In this document: positions 37,877-48,649 of the stretch, in pieces
How the letters are laid out: every line of letters starts with the position of its first letter
Position numbering within the stretch: the first letter of the stretch is position 1
NCBI GenBank assembly: GCA_026874595.1
Contig: CM049310.1
Coordinates: forward strand, 70,321,556-70,385,555
Reading direction: 5' to 3'
Length of the DNA: 64,000 nucleotides
From: Sipunculus nudus
Taxonomy: Eukaryota; Annelida; Sipuncula; Golfingiida; Sipunculidae
The notes under the pieces: model-generated
What the model was told of the DNA's origin: nothing
The model's database searches: none
Seen by the model: only the letters and a program-made list of their open reading frames with translations
Made by a program: the position numbers and the translations under genes

Positions 37877-38270
37877 TCAACTAGCATTTGGCCCCAATCT
37901 CTCTTGTTTCTCTATTCCTCCATGACATATGATCTTTCTTTTTTTCTGTTCATCCCGTGATATAAGACTCTGGTCTTTCCGGTTTTGCTGTTCCTCTTGT
38001 ACTGGAGATTTGACTCCGATCTTTCTTTTTTTCTGTTCCTCCCGTGATATATGACTCTGGTCTTTCCGGTTTTGTTGTTCCTCTTGTACTGGAGATATGA
38101 CTCCGATCTTTCCTCTTTCTCTGTTCCTCCCGTGACATTTGACTCTGATATTTTCGGTGTTCTCCATTCCTTCTTTGCTAGAGATTTGACTCCGATCCTT
38201 CCGTTGTTGTTGTTCCTCTTCAATCTGGATCTGACCCTTATCCTTCTGATTTCTCTGTTCTCCCACTAAA
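37877..38270 (-). repeat. 87-bp (2 x ~44) pyrimidine-rich minisatellite with open frames
   Basis: TGTTCCTC(T/C)(T/C)GT words alternate with GACTC(T/C)G(G/A)TCTTTC about every 44 bases. The 87-base double unit is 29 codons, so the minus strand stays open for 129 codons as a K/E/Q/R-rich peptide with EEQQNRKDQS repeated. A second minus-strand frame is also open. There is no start context or splice evidence, so I treat it as a repeat that happens to be open. Confidence 0.75.
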
Positions 38271-38571
38271 TTTAACTCTTGTCTTTCTGTTTTGCCCAGA
38301 TCTTTCCCGTTTTTTTTAGCGCAGCTGACCTGCCAATATGGAGTAACCTGATTGATTTTGGAGTCACATGGTCAAAGGTCAGGGTCACAGGGGTCATCGG
38401 CCCTCATATTAGTATCCGAATGATAACTCTAGTCTGGATATACCTATTGGTTTCAATCTTGAGACGTATAACCAACTAATAATGTAAAACCCCTTTTGAT
38501 TTGGTCAATGGTCAAGGTCATAAGACACACTTCTTTAAAAGATTGTGGATGTAATTTAAGCCAAACAAGTT

Positions 38572-38915
38572 TTCAAACTAGAAAACTGCATTCCAAGGAA
38601 TGCAAGCCTCCGCCATGTTGGGCCCCTTTTGTGGGGTGCTCCCGAAACTGTGGATGCATTCAATAATTCAATTATATTCCCAGGTTCATTTTTGCATAAG
38701 TGACTGTGCATTTTGAATATTCCTTTATGACGTTCCTGAAATTGGAACATGTATCGCACACCAAAATCTAATCGATTCTTCATGGGCCCATTTCCGAATG
38801 TCCTGAAAATTTCATGAGATATGGTTCATGACTGCGCGAGTTATGTTGTGAACACACACAAACACATACATGAACGGGGACGAACGCATTTCCCCTTGGT
38901 GGAGGCAATTAAGTG
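38572..38915 (+). mobile_element. Dispersed family F, copy 1, subterminal inverted repeats
   Basis: GCCTCCGCCA (38606-38615) is inverted as TGGTGGAGGC (38897-38906). A palindrome, GCATTCC-AA-GGAATGC, lies at 38588-38603, and a GAACGGGGACGAACGC stretch precedes the right end. A second copy in reverse is at 52889-53210. It is non-coding and about 320 bp long. Confidence 0.75.
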
Positions 38916-40117
38916 CCTAAAAAATTACATACCTGTTGGCTCACACACATTGTGCATGCCATATTAAATCCTGGTTGACTTAAAATCTGCAATAATGAGA
39001 ATATACAATATTAATGATTTTTTTCCATGAGGTAGCTGACTTCTCTCCCACCGAGGCTTCCGATCGGAAGTAAACCCTGGCTTCATGTCTCCCTTATACC
39101 TGCCGTCGACTAGCTTCTTCACTCCACAGCATCATCTACAAGTTACCAGCGGTACCTTATAAGATCATATCTGCAAGATGCTGTTAACCACACGAGTGAC
39201 ATATTTAAAGGTCAACAGTCACAGGTAAAAATGGGTGTATTATCTCACGCGATTAATTGAATTTGGCTGAAAATAATAATTTCCCCAGTAAGCCATTCCG
39301 GCACATGTTGCATGGAGGTGCTATTTTCAGTTCGCCTGATTAATGCTTTATTATGGTTCTGCTTGTGAGTAAACACAATCCACGTGCATGTGTCAGTTCA
39401 TCATAATTAGGTAAGAGGTCCGGTCTTGAGCACACGCGGCCAGCCAAAAGAAACACCGGCTTGAAGTTGGAATATATCTTGATTTGGGCCACTGATCGCC
39501 ACTCGTCTACCGGAGTGAGCAAACGGTAAAATATGGCAGATAGCATAATATTTTAAGGAGAACATACTTTATTGCATTTATAGTTAACAAAGGTATGTGA
39601 ATAGGTCCCTTTAAGGTCCCTTTGCAGAAATATTTGAATTAAGACATAACATTGTAAGCTTATGATTTATCAACTATGAATAATTCTCATTCTTAAACTG
39701 CAGTTGGTTAAATGTCTTTCTCGTTTAGTTTCAATTAAAAGGATTTCCTCTTTACGAATGAATAAATATTTTTGTATTATGTTACCATGCACAAGGATGC
39801 ACCACAAGACTGCATCTATCAAACTTACTGTGCTGTATAATATGTATTCTGTGCGATATTGTACGACAAAGTGTAAACAAGTGCAAACGTCTACAGAAAA
39901 TGATCAATTATATATATGGAAGAAAGTGTAGGATCTTATTGGAAAAACCAGATATATAAGACTTCTAGAGTTATTTGTTTGATGTCTAAAGTAGTGTGGA
40001 AATGTTTAATCACATTTTAACAATTTTAATTGATAATTAGAACTTGTATCCGAATGACAGCTTATTAATTTTATTTTGGTCGATGCCGCATAATGACCGG
40101 TATGATTTCTCGGGGGA

Positions 40118-40190
40118 AGGTGACCGGATTTGAACCAGTGGGCTCTACAACTTAATCCAGACAAGCAGATGTAACCACCGCATGTAATTG
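40118..40190 (-). other. tRNA-like (SINE head or tRNA pseudogene)
   Basis: On the minus strand, ACTGG-TTCAAAT-CCGGT (40123-40139) makes a proper 5-bp T-arm with a consensus B-box. TGCGGTGGTTACATCTGCT (40164-40182) resembles an A-box about 25 bases upstream. I cannot form a full acceptor stem or a clear anticodon arm, so it is scored as tRNA-derived and not as a functional tRNA. Confidence 0.4.
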
Positions 40191-40819
40191 TTCTGGGTCT
40201 TCAAATTAAGATAGCTATACCTACAGTTGTTAAATTCCGAAATGAAAAAAAGGCACAATTTCGGTTAATTTATCGGAAGAAATGAAGGCTCCTGCGCTTG
40301 CGGTGATGAGAACTTTGAATACTTCCGTTTTTTATTGGGCGACTTCTGGAAAGGTTTCAGTTCAACTATTTTTTAACGAAATAACACACATTTAAATATT
40401 ATTACCAATTATGCAGTAAATCAACCTGTGGATTAGCTTGGGCCAGACAAGTAAAGATAATTATAGGAATCCGGCCATGGTATAAAATAACGGGACAGGA
40501 ATATCAGCTGCAAAATGATGGTTTTCTGCCGATCCCTGCTACACAGAGCAAAACATCTTGGAATGTGTGTTTGCTCTGTTTGTCAAAATGAATGACAATG
40601 AGGACAGGCTCTTCATCTTGACTTCATCTATACAGGGTAAAAAGAAACAGGTAGATCTGATTTGATGATTAGCTATTACCACTTCCATCTCAGGAGCTGA
40701 CACAGATTACTAATATATTTGTGACTTGATTCAAGGTTAACATTAATATGCGATTAACTGCTTAGTGCTTACTTAATGTTGAAGCTGGAGGGGAGGCGTT
40801 ATATAACAGCAGATATTCA

Positions 40820-41000
40820 GGGACGGATCCAGGATTTAGGAAAAGCAGAGGTCCAACCCAGAAAGGGTTCATGACAAAACCTTAAAAAGGTCCCCAGGTC
40901 CGGAAAAGGGGGCCCGGGCAACAAGTATTGGTCTGTAGTCCTTTACAAAATGTTGCGACGGCTGAGAAAGGGACCTGGACCCCCTCTGGATCTGCTTCTG
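40820..41000 (+). mobile_element. GGATCCAGG-family dispersed element, copy 2
   Basis: It matches 17925-18125 end to end: GGATCCAGGATTTAGGAAAAG at the left, GGCGAC/GGCTGAAA-like sequence inside, and GGACC(T/C)CCTCTGGATCTGCTTCTG at the right. Confidence 0.78.
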
Positions 41001-42054
41001 ATATATTATCATATATATCATGTAATAGCAGATATATGATAATAATAAATAATAAATATTCTGAAACGTTATTAACATTTTATTTTCCAATGAAGAGCTG
41101 TATATTTCCAGTTGAGAAAATACACTTTGAGGTTCTCTACATTATTTTCTACGTTGAGGTCGTTATAACACACAGTGTATATCCCCATTGCACGAAGTCT
41201 AAGGTACCATTATGCTTGATCAGCATTGTTTACATCCTGCATAAAGAAATCTTCAAGTGACAGTAATAGATTATTCTACATATATAATTTTTAACTTAAG
41301 ATACGTTTTATGCATTTACCAAGCGGTAGCCATGTAAAACAATCAAACAAAAGGTCAATATCGTAATAACTGTCAAAACCTGAGATCCATATTGCCGCTG
41401 GAAATGACGATATATTCAATGTTATGCATGAGACTGCCAATTATAGCAGTATATATGATTTAGATACAGCAGGAAATTTAAAAAAAATGCCTAAAAGATT
41501 GGTTCAAACATCGTTTCAGTAGAAAGTTGTAACGATATATGTCATAAATGAGGACATTGTAATCAAGATCACTCGGAGTCGTCAAGAATGCGGGCCTCAT
41601 TCAACTTTAATTTTCCTTTCCTTAAGAAAAACATTTTGTAAATTGAATACCAGTCTGATTACTTCGTATACATCAAAGATTCTTTTCTTCTTTTGAAAAA
41701 AAAATAATACAACAGGAGGCTAATTGGTTTGTAATTGTACCTAAAGTGGAGTCCCTTGAAGAATGATCGAGCTGTTCCAGAATGTAGGAACCTTACATAC
41801 ACGTATCACATAGCACTTTGGTTATAGCCACTTTTGACCTACATGCTGTTAACATATCCAGTCTTTGACCCACATGTCTTCAAATGACTGTAATCTTTTC
41901 CAGGCAGCAGAGCTAAACCTTTTTCTCTGAAACACACGCAGCAGGTGGCGTCCACATTTAATGACGATTCTCTCTGGCTCAAACAGCAACACTGAGTGCC
42001 TGCCCAGGCCCGTTAACGTCATGATGTGCGTTAGCAGATATCTGACATGGTCTC

Positions 42055-42459
42055 CTACAACACTGTCTCGGCTTCATAGCGTTCACGATAAACTGCTACA
42101 GCAGGGTTGCGGTTTGAGTTACTGACATCATTCATTACGTAAGAATCCCTGTTATAACACTCTATGTCTTCCTCAGAGTCGAAACAACAACCGTTTCGTG
42201 GTACTTTCCACTGACACCACAACGTTAAAGAAATAAAGAAAAGTCCACAGCCCAAGACGCCACAAGCGCCAACCATTGCATCTCGAACTTTGTGACCTCT
42301 CATCTTCATTATAATAACCTGAGAGTCATTATCTAATTTAGGAAAACATTCATGACGCTGCCCAGGGTTGCCATAGCGACGCTCAAGCTTCTGCACGAAA
42401 TTCTGGTTCTCACGCTCGTTGCGTTGGCACTCGCCTGTCTGGTGCATTTGGTAAAAACA
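42055..42459 (-). CDS. BK channel beta subunit-like protein, coding exon 2 (residues 106-239 and stop)
   Basis: This is the second and last coding exon of the KCNMB-like gene that starts at 48070. It follows a pyrimidine-rich tract ending TTGCAG (AG at 42460-42461) and is read in phase 0, joining directly to Gln105. Residues 106-162 complete the extracellular loop with Cys106, Cys116 and Cys143, giving six loop cysteines in total, with Asn149 (NDS) as a second sequon. Residues 163-187 are the second transmembrane helix. Residues 188-239 are a polar cytoplasmic tail containing a CC pair, acidic residues and several tyrosines, ending at TAG (42055-42057). The full protein is 239 residues, close to vertebrate beta2 and longer than beta1. 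The tail is longer than I expect for the vertebrate proteins, and the second helix is Gly/Cys rich, so divergence is substantial. An ATTAAA poly(A)-like hexamer lies on this strand at 41957-41962, but I cannot confirm it is used. Confidence 0.78.
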   Translation of the reverse strand, partial: CFYQMHQTGECQRNERENQNFVQKLERRYGNPGQRHECFPKLDNDSQVIIMKMRGHKVRDAMVGACGVLGCGLFFISLTLWCQWKVPRNGCCFDSEEDIECYNRDSYVMNDVSNSNRNPAVAVYRERYEAETVL

Positions 42460-43631
42460 CTGCAAGAACAAAATAGGGAAACAGGAAATTCAAAGACTGT
42501 TTTTCATAAACGCCAAACACGGATCTTTAAGTGATGATGGCTGCCGAAATGATCGCGACGTCCTTTATCATTTAGCCAAAGCTATCGAGTGAAATCTAAG
42601 GTGATTTGAACTTCCGTTTGACGAAACGAAGTGTTTTTTAGGGTTGCTCTTTTTTTAAAGATTCTTTTGGTTTTTCTTGAGCACCCAATTATAACTACAT
42701 TATCACTTCGACATATTTGAATCTCTTTGACGCTAGACTGTTAGATTATTTGTATTAAGTATTTAAATTTTTAAACCATTCATGAATTTTATAGTGTGCG
42801 GCCTCTTTAAAATTTATTTTTCACAGATTAGATGTTGTTATATGTCTATATTTTGTATTTTGCAGCCAGTGCAATTTTATGCATCATTAGAAAATACTTT
42901 CACTGTGTTCGTCAATTCAACTGTACTTTTTCCAGTGTAATTAAGCGACATGTTATGGATGCTTTGAGGAGCCGGTATGGACGTATGTATATTTATAATC
43001 TGCAATATCCGTTACACTGGTCAATTATTTGTAATCGAGCCTCTGTAGTTATTAGTTCCATGCCCAACACGGGGACTAAAAGGATTCGATCGAATTTCCT
43101 TTTAGTGCAGAAAATGCATCTGGAGAAAAAAAAATCAACATTTTTTTTAGAATACACTATTCTTAAAACAAACAAAAATTCAGAAAGGATTGTTCTATCA
43201 TAGAAGCTTTGGAAATAACTTTCCCTTATAAAAATGTCAGTGCTGGGGCCTACAGAACATTATGTTATTTTAAGATAAAAACTAATGAACAAACCATCAT
43301 GGACAGGAACAAATCCCTACTTAAAAACTCGTCTCATCGTAATTTTTACAAAATAATGAAGGCAATGTATTTAGATATCATATAATATCTTGTAATATTG
43401 TAATAAAACCTCCTCCTGGCCGTAATATTAAAAAGGAGAAAATCTGAGATGGACCTAATCGAGAAATTGAAATATCCTAAAAGTTAAAACAGTTTATATT
43501 TCAGTATATATTTTTATATATTAAGGCCTATTTTATTTGCAGCGTTCTATATATACAGAAGATTAGCGCATCCATGACCACCAGTAGTATTCAGAACGAA
43601 GATGTCATGAAATTGATAGCATAGCCTTGAT

Positions 43632-43860
43632 AAATGAAGGTCAGGAGTGTGCAGATGCCTAGTTCACGCGCAAATAACACGCGTCAGCAGATAAAGCTGG
43701 ACATGGCCGAGCGACGGTTTTACAGCCAGCAACAACATGATGTAATAAGACCTTACCCTGATCAATAAGATACCAGTAGTGTCTGAATACTGGGCCGAGC
43801 TTTTGAACAGTCTAAAAACTACTAGTGAACTATAATTGTATATATAGTATATAATCATAT
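43632..43860 (+). repeat. Intronic duplicated block, copy 1 (pair 47280-47550)
   Basis: AATGAAGGTCAGG, GCAGATGCCT, CACGCGCAAATAACACG, GAGCGACGGTTT, CAGCAAC, ACATGATGTAATAAGAC, TGATCAATAA and GGCCGAGCTTTTGAACA occur in the same order in both copies. Both lie in the same intron in the same orientation. Confidence 0.9.
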
Positions 43861-44204
43861 AGTTTAACACTCTTTCATATAAAGGTATAACATGCAATGG
43901 CCGGACGTTATTTCACCTTGGTTTGTCTAAAAAGACTTGGGCAGTTGGACCGCTGTACATCCTTTCATTTTACTTGTCCTGGACAGAAGAGAGCAGTTAC
44001 TGGCAGAATTACTGTCCAGTTGGCAGGGTGACAATGTTGTCATATCCTCTGCCATAACCTCTATTGGGGCTGGCTATTGAAGAAACGCTTATATCACTAA
44101 CGATAATCAGCACCATGCTATCGATAGATATCTATATTATCTATGGAAAGTCTCTGAAAATAACAGCGCTTGGTTTCAACGTAGCTGCAGTTTATAAACT
44201 AGAT

Positions 44205-45575
44205 GTGTCGGAACGACACGAATGCCCCCGCCTTGGGCAAATTAGAAACATTTGTAAAATTTTGAAAATTTTTTTAAGTTCAGGAGGTGTCGTATGGTCA
44301 AAAGTAGGTCAACAAGGGCAAAATGCAAACTCGATCTGTAACGGGTCATTATCAAGCAACACACCAAAAATCATGCCAGTATATGCAGGCATTGTGAAAA
44401 AAGTCCATACATGTGCATTTTCCATAAAAATTTCTGTCTTTCATGAAATTTTCTATGTTTAGGAGCCGTAAAACAATCAAAAGTAGGTCAACCGGGATGA
44501 AACGCGAACTTGATCTGTAACTGTCATTATCTGCCCACACATAAAAAATCAGGGTGGTATCTGCAGGCATTGAGGAAAAAAAGTAAGTACATATGCATTT
44601 GTTTTGAAAATTTATATTTTTCATGAAACTTTCTATGTTCAGGAGCAGTCAAATGGTCAAAAATAGGTCAACTGAGAGAAAACAAGAACTCGATCTGTAA
44701 CTGGTCATTATCTGCCTACACACCAAAAATCAGGCCAATATCTGCAGGTATTGTGAAGAAAAGTCTGTACAAGTGTATTTGTCATGAAAATTTATGTTTT
44801 ACATGAAATTTTCTATGTTCAGGAGCCGTAAAACAGTCAAAAGTAGGTCAACCAGGACGAAATGCGAACTCAATCTGTAACTGGTCAATATCTGGCCACA
44901 CACCAAAAATCAGGCCAATATCTGCAGGCATTGCGAAAAAAAGTCCGTACATGTGTATTTGTCATGATATTTCATATTTTTCATGAAATTTTCTATGTTC
45001 AGGAGCCGTAAAACGGTCAAAAGTAGGTCAACCAGGACGAAACGCAAACTCGATCTGTAACAGGTCTATATCTGCCCACACACTAAAAATCAGGCCAATA
45101 TCTGCAGGCATTGCGAAAAAAAGTCTGTACATGTGTATCTTTCATGAATATTTCTATTTCATGAAATTTTCTATGTTTGTACAACGGTCAAAAGTAGGTC
45201 AACCGGGACGAAACGCGAACTTGATCTGTAACTGGTCTATATTTGCCCACACACCGCAAATCAGGCCAATATCTGCAGGCATTGCGAAAAAAAGTCCGTA
45301 CATGTGTATCTGTCATGAATATTTCTATTTTGCATTAAATTTTCTAAGTTTAGGAGCCGTAAAACAGTCAAAAGTAGGTCAACCGGGACAAAACGCGAAC
45401 TCGATCTGTAACTGGTCTATATCTGCCCACACACCAAAAATTAGGCCAATATCTGCAGGCATTGCGAAAAAAAGTCCGTACAACTGTTTGATTTCGGAAT
45501 GACGGATGGACGGAATGACGGAATGAAGGACATGGGTAAAACTATATGCCCCGGCCACTTTGTGGCGGGGGCATA
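44205..45575. mobile_element. Tandem-repeat-cored element, seven ~180-bp units, terminal hairpin
   Basis: Seven units are marked by AAAAGTAGGTCAAC-like words at 44300, 44479, 44659, 44839, 45019, 45190 and 45370. The left end has ATGCCCCCGCC (44222-44232), which is exactly inverted at 45564-45574. A GACGGATGGACGGAATGACGGAATGA tail precedes a terminal hairpin (45545-45558 with 45562-45575, one mismatch, 3-bp loop). Inverted subterminal words, tandem core, microsatellite-like tail and 3' hairpin together match the layout known for non-autonomous Helentron/DINE-type elements. That class is inference. The frames at 44064-44462 and 45131-45502 arise from the units. Confidence 0.75.
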
Positions 45576-47279
45576 AAAACAGATAGAAGAGTCCGCATTG
45601 CCATGGTGAAGAAAAAAATGTGTAACAACTGCTTTTAATATTATGCTTTGAATATCTGAATATACTCTCAGTGGCAGTGTTGAACACTATCGTTTTCTGT
45701 GAGATGAAAATCAAGTATTGTTTTAAAGCAAAATTAGTTTGATATGGCACTATATCTATATGAAGACTTTATTCTATATATATATGTGTGTGTATTCGAT
45801 TCTTGTCAGAGCAACCGCACTACTTTTTAATTTAACATATCCCAGCCATTAATATATAGTCCTTTTACATGGATCGATATTTCTTAATATTCTAGAGTAA
45901 TATAATTTATCGCAATATGTAAACTCTTAAAAGTTTAGTCCATATGCTACGCTATAGGATATTGTAACCTCTGGTCAATTTGCTTCCGATCAGGTCCCAC
46001 GATGTAACCGGAGGATTAATGAATCGTATTCAGGCAACCCGATTGTTGTTTCATGTTTAAAGGTTTTGTTTGAGATATTTTATTGATACTAAAATGGACA
46101 TGTATATCACATAATACATGTATCAATGGGATTGAGTGCAAGCTACTTAACGCTTATCTGGACTCTCTCCCAAATGCTTCCAATAAATCAATATATGATG
46201 GCAGTGTTCACAGTGTTTGGATGCTACTGGGTTTAAGTGAGGTGGGGTGCATGGAATGGATGTAGGGTAAGCGAAGGTACGTTGTAAATTTTCTGAGTTA
46301 TAATAATCTTATTTTTTTTTTCTATTATGCATTAAATGGAAGAAAACTATACAAGACTCTTTGTGTTGCATCTGCGTTTCAGGTCTGAGTATATACTGGG
46401 ACTATAGATTTATGAATATCACTTTCAAGGGAAATTATAATGGGGAATATTATATTTTGAACCTTTTGTGTCTTCTATGTATGCAGATACTGATTCGAAA
46501 ATTTCCTTGATTCTGTTGTGGTTTGCATTAGGATTTCCGTAAAGAGTTTCAAGGTCTCCAGTTCTTGTTTAAGGATCAAAGTAGGTCGGGACTTTCCACC
46601 GCTGAAACAAATTTGCTTCCCACAACAATTCAAAACTGGAAACCGGTACCGGAAGTCGTGCTGATGGCATTAGTATCAGCGTATCTATATGGCGTAAATA
46701 ATATCCGTGGATATAATTATACAGATATAGTCTTGCGAACAGGCAGAAACCTGTATTGTGTGCATTCATGCTAATTATAAACCAATAAATGGGCCCGAAA
46801 TATTTAAATCACGATTGCCCTGTAAGGGTTACCAACATATTTGTTGATGTGAGGGCATATTTTAAAACAAGCCAGTGTTTCTCTTGCCGAGGTTGATAAA
46901 TTACTAACACTTAATAATTACAGATAGTTCTATTTTGCTTGGTTAAATGTTAAATGGAACAAATGTTAAGCCTATCAGTTCACTGAGGCTCTGTGTGATA
47001 AATCATACATGTAACCAATGTAATCAAAGGATGCAGTGTTAAATTTTAAAATCAATGTGGTTTATTTAGTCATACATTTATTTGGACGGGCACGTACTTC
47101 TATACAATATTGGCATTACATAAAATAATGTTTTTTTTTAAGTACAAGGAAACAGACGTCATGAAAGAAATGTAAATATTTAAAGGCATGTTCTTCGCGA
47201 TAACTACCCCCCCCCCCCCCAATGTTATATAGACACTGTGCAGAAACTCTTTGGATCTCCATCTGATTTTCGTCTATTT

Positions 47280-47550
47280 AAATGAAGGTCAGGTGTGTTG
47301 CAGATGCCTCGTGCACGCGCAAATAACACGTATCAGATCTCCATTAATAAATAATTAGCAGGCGGAGCGACGGTTTCAGAGCCAGCAACCACATGATGTA
47401 ATAAGACTTTACTCTGATCAATAAATTATCAGTAGGGTCTGTTTATTGGGCCGAGCTTTTGAACACACTCTTAATAATACTAGTGAACAAATGGGCTATA
47501 AAGATTGTAAATATGATGTAATATTACATATATTTAGTATATAATACGTG
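47280..47550 (+). repeat. Intronic duplicated block, copy 2
   Basis: This is the partner of 43632-43860, about 3.65 kb away. It is followed by a long TA run at 47582-47631. Confidence 0.9.
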
Positions 47551-47578
47551 AAAATACAATTTATTATAGCGTATACTG

Positions 47579-47581
<3 letters not shown>

Positions 47582-47631
<50 letters not shown>
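47582..47631. repeat. TA microsatellite in intron
   Basis: About 25 TA units. A second, shorter TA run at about 47716-47734 lies within 25 bases of the donor site of exon 1. Confidence 0.95.
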
Positions 47632-47632
<1 letters not shown>

Positions 47633-47755
47633 CTCTTAAGAAAAACAACACTGTTAATTCACAACAGTCTGTTTCACGGGATGCGACCCGATCATCAGGT
47701 GAATGTGGTTAGAATATATATATATATATATATAAATGCGTATGCGAATGCCTAC

Positions 47756-48070
47756 CTGCTTGCCCTCGAAGTTCGTCTGGATTTTCTCCAGGTATGCCGT
47801 AGCCGTTACGGATTTATTCCCGTCGGTGAAGGCCACTTTGATCCGCAGACAGGGGAAGGTTGACATTTCACCGTCGTGCGTGTAGCATGACGATTCCTTG
47901 TCCACGATGTCACTCGCCAATACCACACAGTCGGCAGGGTCGTCACGGAAGGCCCGCGCCTGCACGTAGGGGTGTACATACTTCACAGCAAAGGCTATTA
48001 GTAACACCAGCCCAAGGAATGTCAGCATGCCCCCGAACACGTAGGACACCCGACTGCAGCATTCGTCCAT
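47756..48070 (-). CDS. BK channel beta subunit-like protein, coding exon 1 (residues 1-105)
   Basis: This is the first coding exon of a KCNMB-like gene, an auxiliary subunit expected to sit in the plasma membrane and tune the calcium and voltage gating of the BK (Slo1) potassium channel. Residues 1-9 are a very short cytoplasmic N-terminus, and residues 10-32 form a strongly hydrophobic first transmembrane helix. The rest is the start of an extracellular loop with Cys48, Cys62 and Cys74, the last inside an FPCLRIKV motif like the conserved PCL-x-V of vertebrate beta subunits. Asn85 (NKS) is a potential N-glycosylation site. The ATG lies in a good context (ACCATGG) with an in-frame TGA 30 bases upstream (48101-48103), so the start is well placed. 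The exon ends CAG|GTAGGC at 47756/47755 in phase 0. Reading on past the donor runs into a TA microsatellite and gives an IYIYIY tail, which is intronic. Membership of the BK beta family is inferred from topology, cysteine pattern and length, without a database search. Confidence 0.78.
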
Positions 48071-48357
48071 GGTAAATAAGCCTGGCGCACATGGGTACCT
48101 TCACTGACCACGACCCTCAGGCATCACTAACTCACGTGTACAACGATTTAATCACGGCCTCGTGGCAAAAGAGTTAACGATGTCTTACCTCGGGCATTTT
48201 AACACACTATCTCCTTTAATTGTGCTACCCTCTGTCCAATATCCTATATTTCATCCACACACACACTCTATGAAGTATATTCCTTTGAACAACAGAGAAT
48301 GTTCTCTGTAAAGCACTGATATCTTTTGTGTGTAGCTCCTTATTAACTTCAGTTGAA

Positions 48358-48646
48358 TTATATATAATCCTGGCAGCCCTCTTTGGCTTCCTTGTACGCC
48401 CTGAGGTATTCTGGTATGGGACTGCTCTGGTTTGTTAACAGGGCCTGCGCCAGATCCAAACCAGCTAGTACCTTAATGTACAGGTTGGAATATGACACTG
48501 GGGTACATCAATCGTCTGCCGGAAAAATTTACTACGGAAGTCTGGTGTTATCTTCTGTGGCATCATGAAGAAACGACACTCCTTCTCCTCATCTTGTAGC
48601 TAATGTGTTATAAGCCGGGTTTTCCCTGGTGTTGGCAGGACCTGTA
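48358..48646 (-). pseudogene. Coding-like fragment with broken frame, family not recognised
   Basis: On the minus strand a good 3' splice-like sequence (TTTTACAG) is followed by an open stretch with an in-frame TAG early on. It continues (about 48593 down to 48474) as a charged, coding-like peptide containing ECRFFMMPQKITPDF. A different frame then takes over, carrying SNLYIKVLAGLDLAQALL and SPIPEYLRAYKEAKEG, and ends at TAA (48358-48360). The amino-acid composition of both parts is much more protein-like than other frames here, and one frame change plus one stop would explain it. It lies about 290 bp upstream of the KCNMB-like start codon on the same strand, but nothing shows that the two belong together. 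It could be an exon of another gene damaged by assembly indels, a gene relic, or chance. I do not recognise the family. Confidence 0.33.
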
Positions 48647-48649
48647 AAA

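Larger units (their letters stand above)
42460..47755 (-). other. Intron of the KCNMB-like gene, rich in repeats
   Basis: The 5296-bp intron lies between donor CAG|GTAGGC (47755 downward) and acceptor TTGCAG (ending 42460). It holds a duplicated block (43632-43860 and 47280-47550), a complete mobile element with seven tandem units (44205-45575), poly-C at about 47208-47220 and TA microsatellites (47582-47631 and about 47716-47734). No internal exon was recognised. The 123-residue frame at 42832-43203 on the plus strand has no recognisable family features and is regarded as chance. Confidence 0.7.

Noticed and set aside
40118-40190. Functional tRNA gene on the minus strand
   Set aside because: The T-arm and B-box are good, but no complete acceptor stem or clear anticodon arm can be formed, so it was kept only as tRNA-like.
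42832-43203. 123-codon plus-strand frame in the KCNMB-like intron
   Set aside because: It is AT-rich, lies on the opposite strand within the intron, has an opposing open frame over the same bases, and has no recognisable domain.
44064-45502. Open frames over the ~180-bp units (123-132 codons)
   Set aside because: They follow the tandem unit length (a multiple of three for most units), sit inside a mobile element and are disrupted where a unit is 171 bp.
47654-47755. Extension of the exon 1 reading frame beyond Gln105
   Set aside because: It runs through a consensus splice donor into a TA microsatellite and loses all family character. The spliced join to 42459 restores the expected loop.
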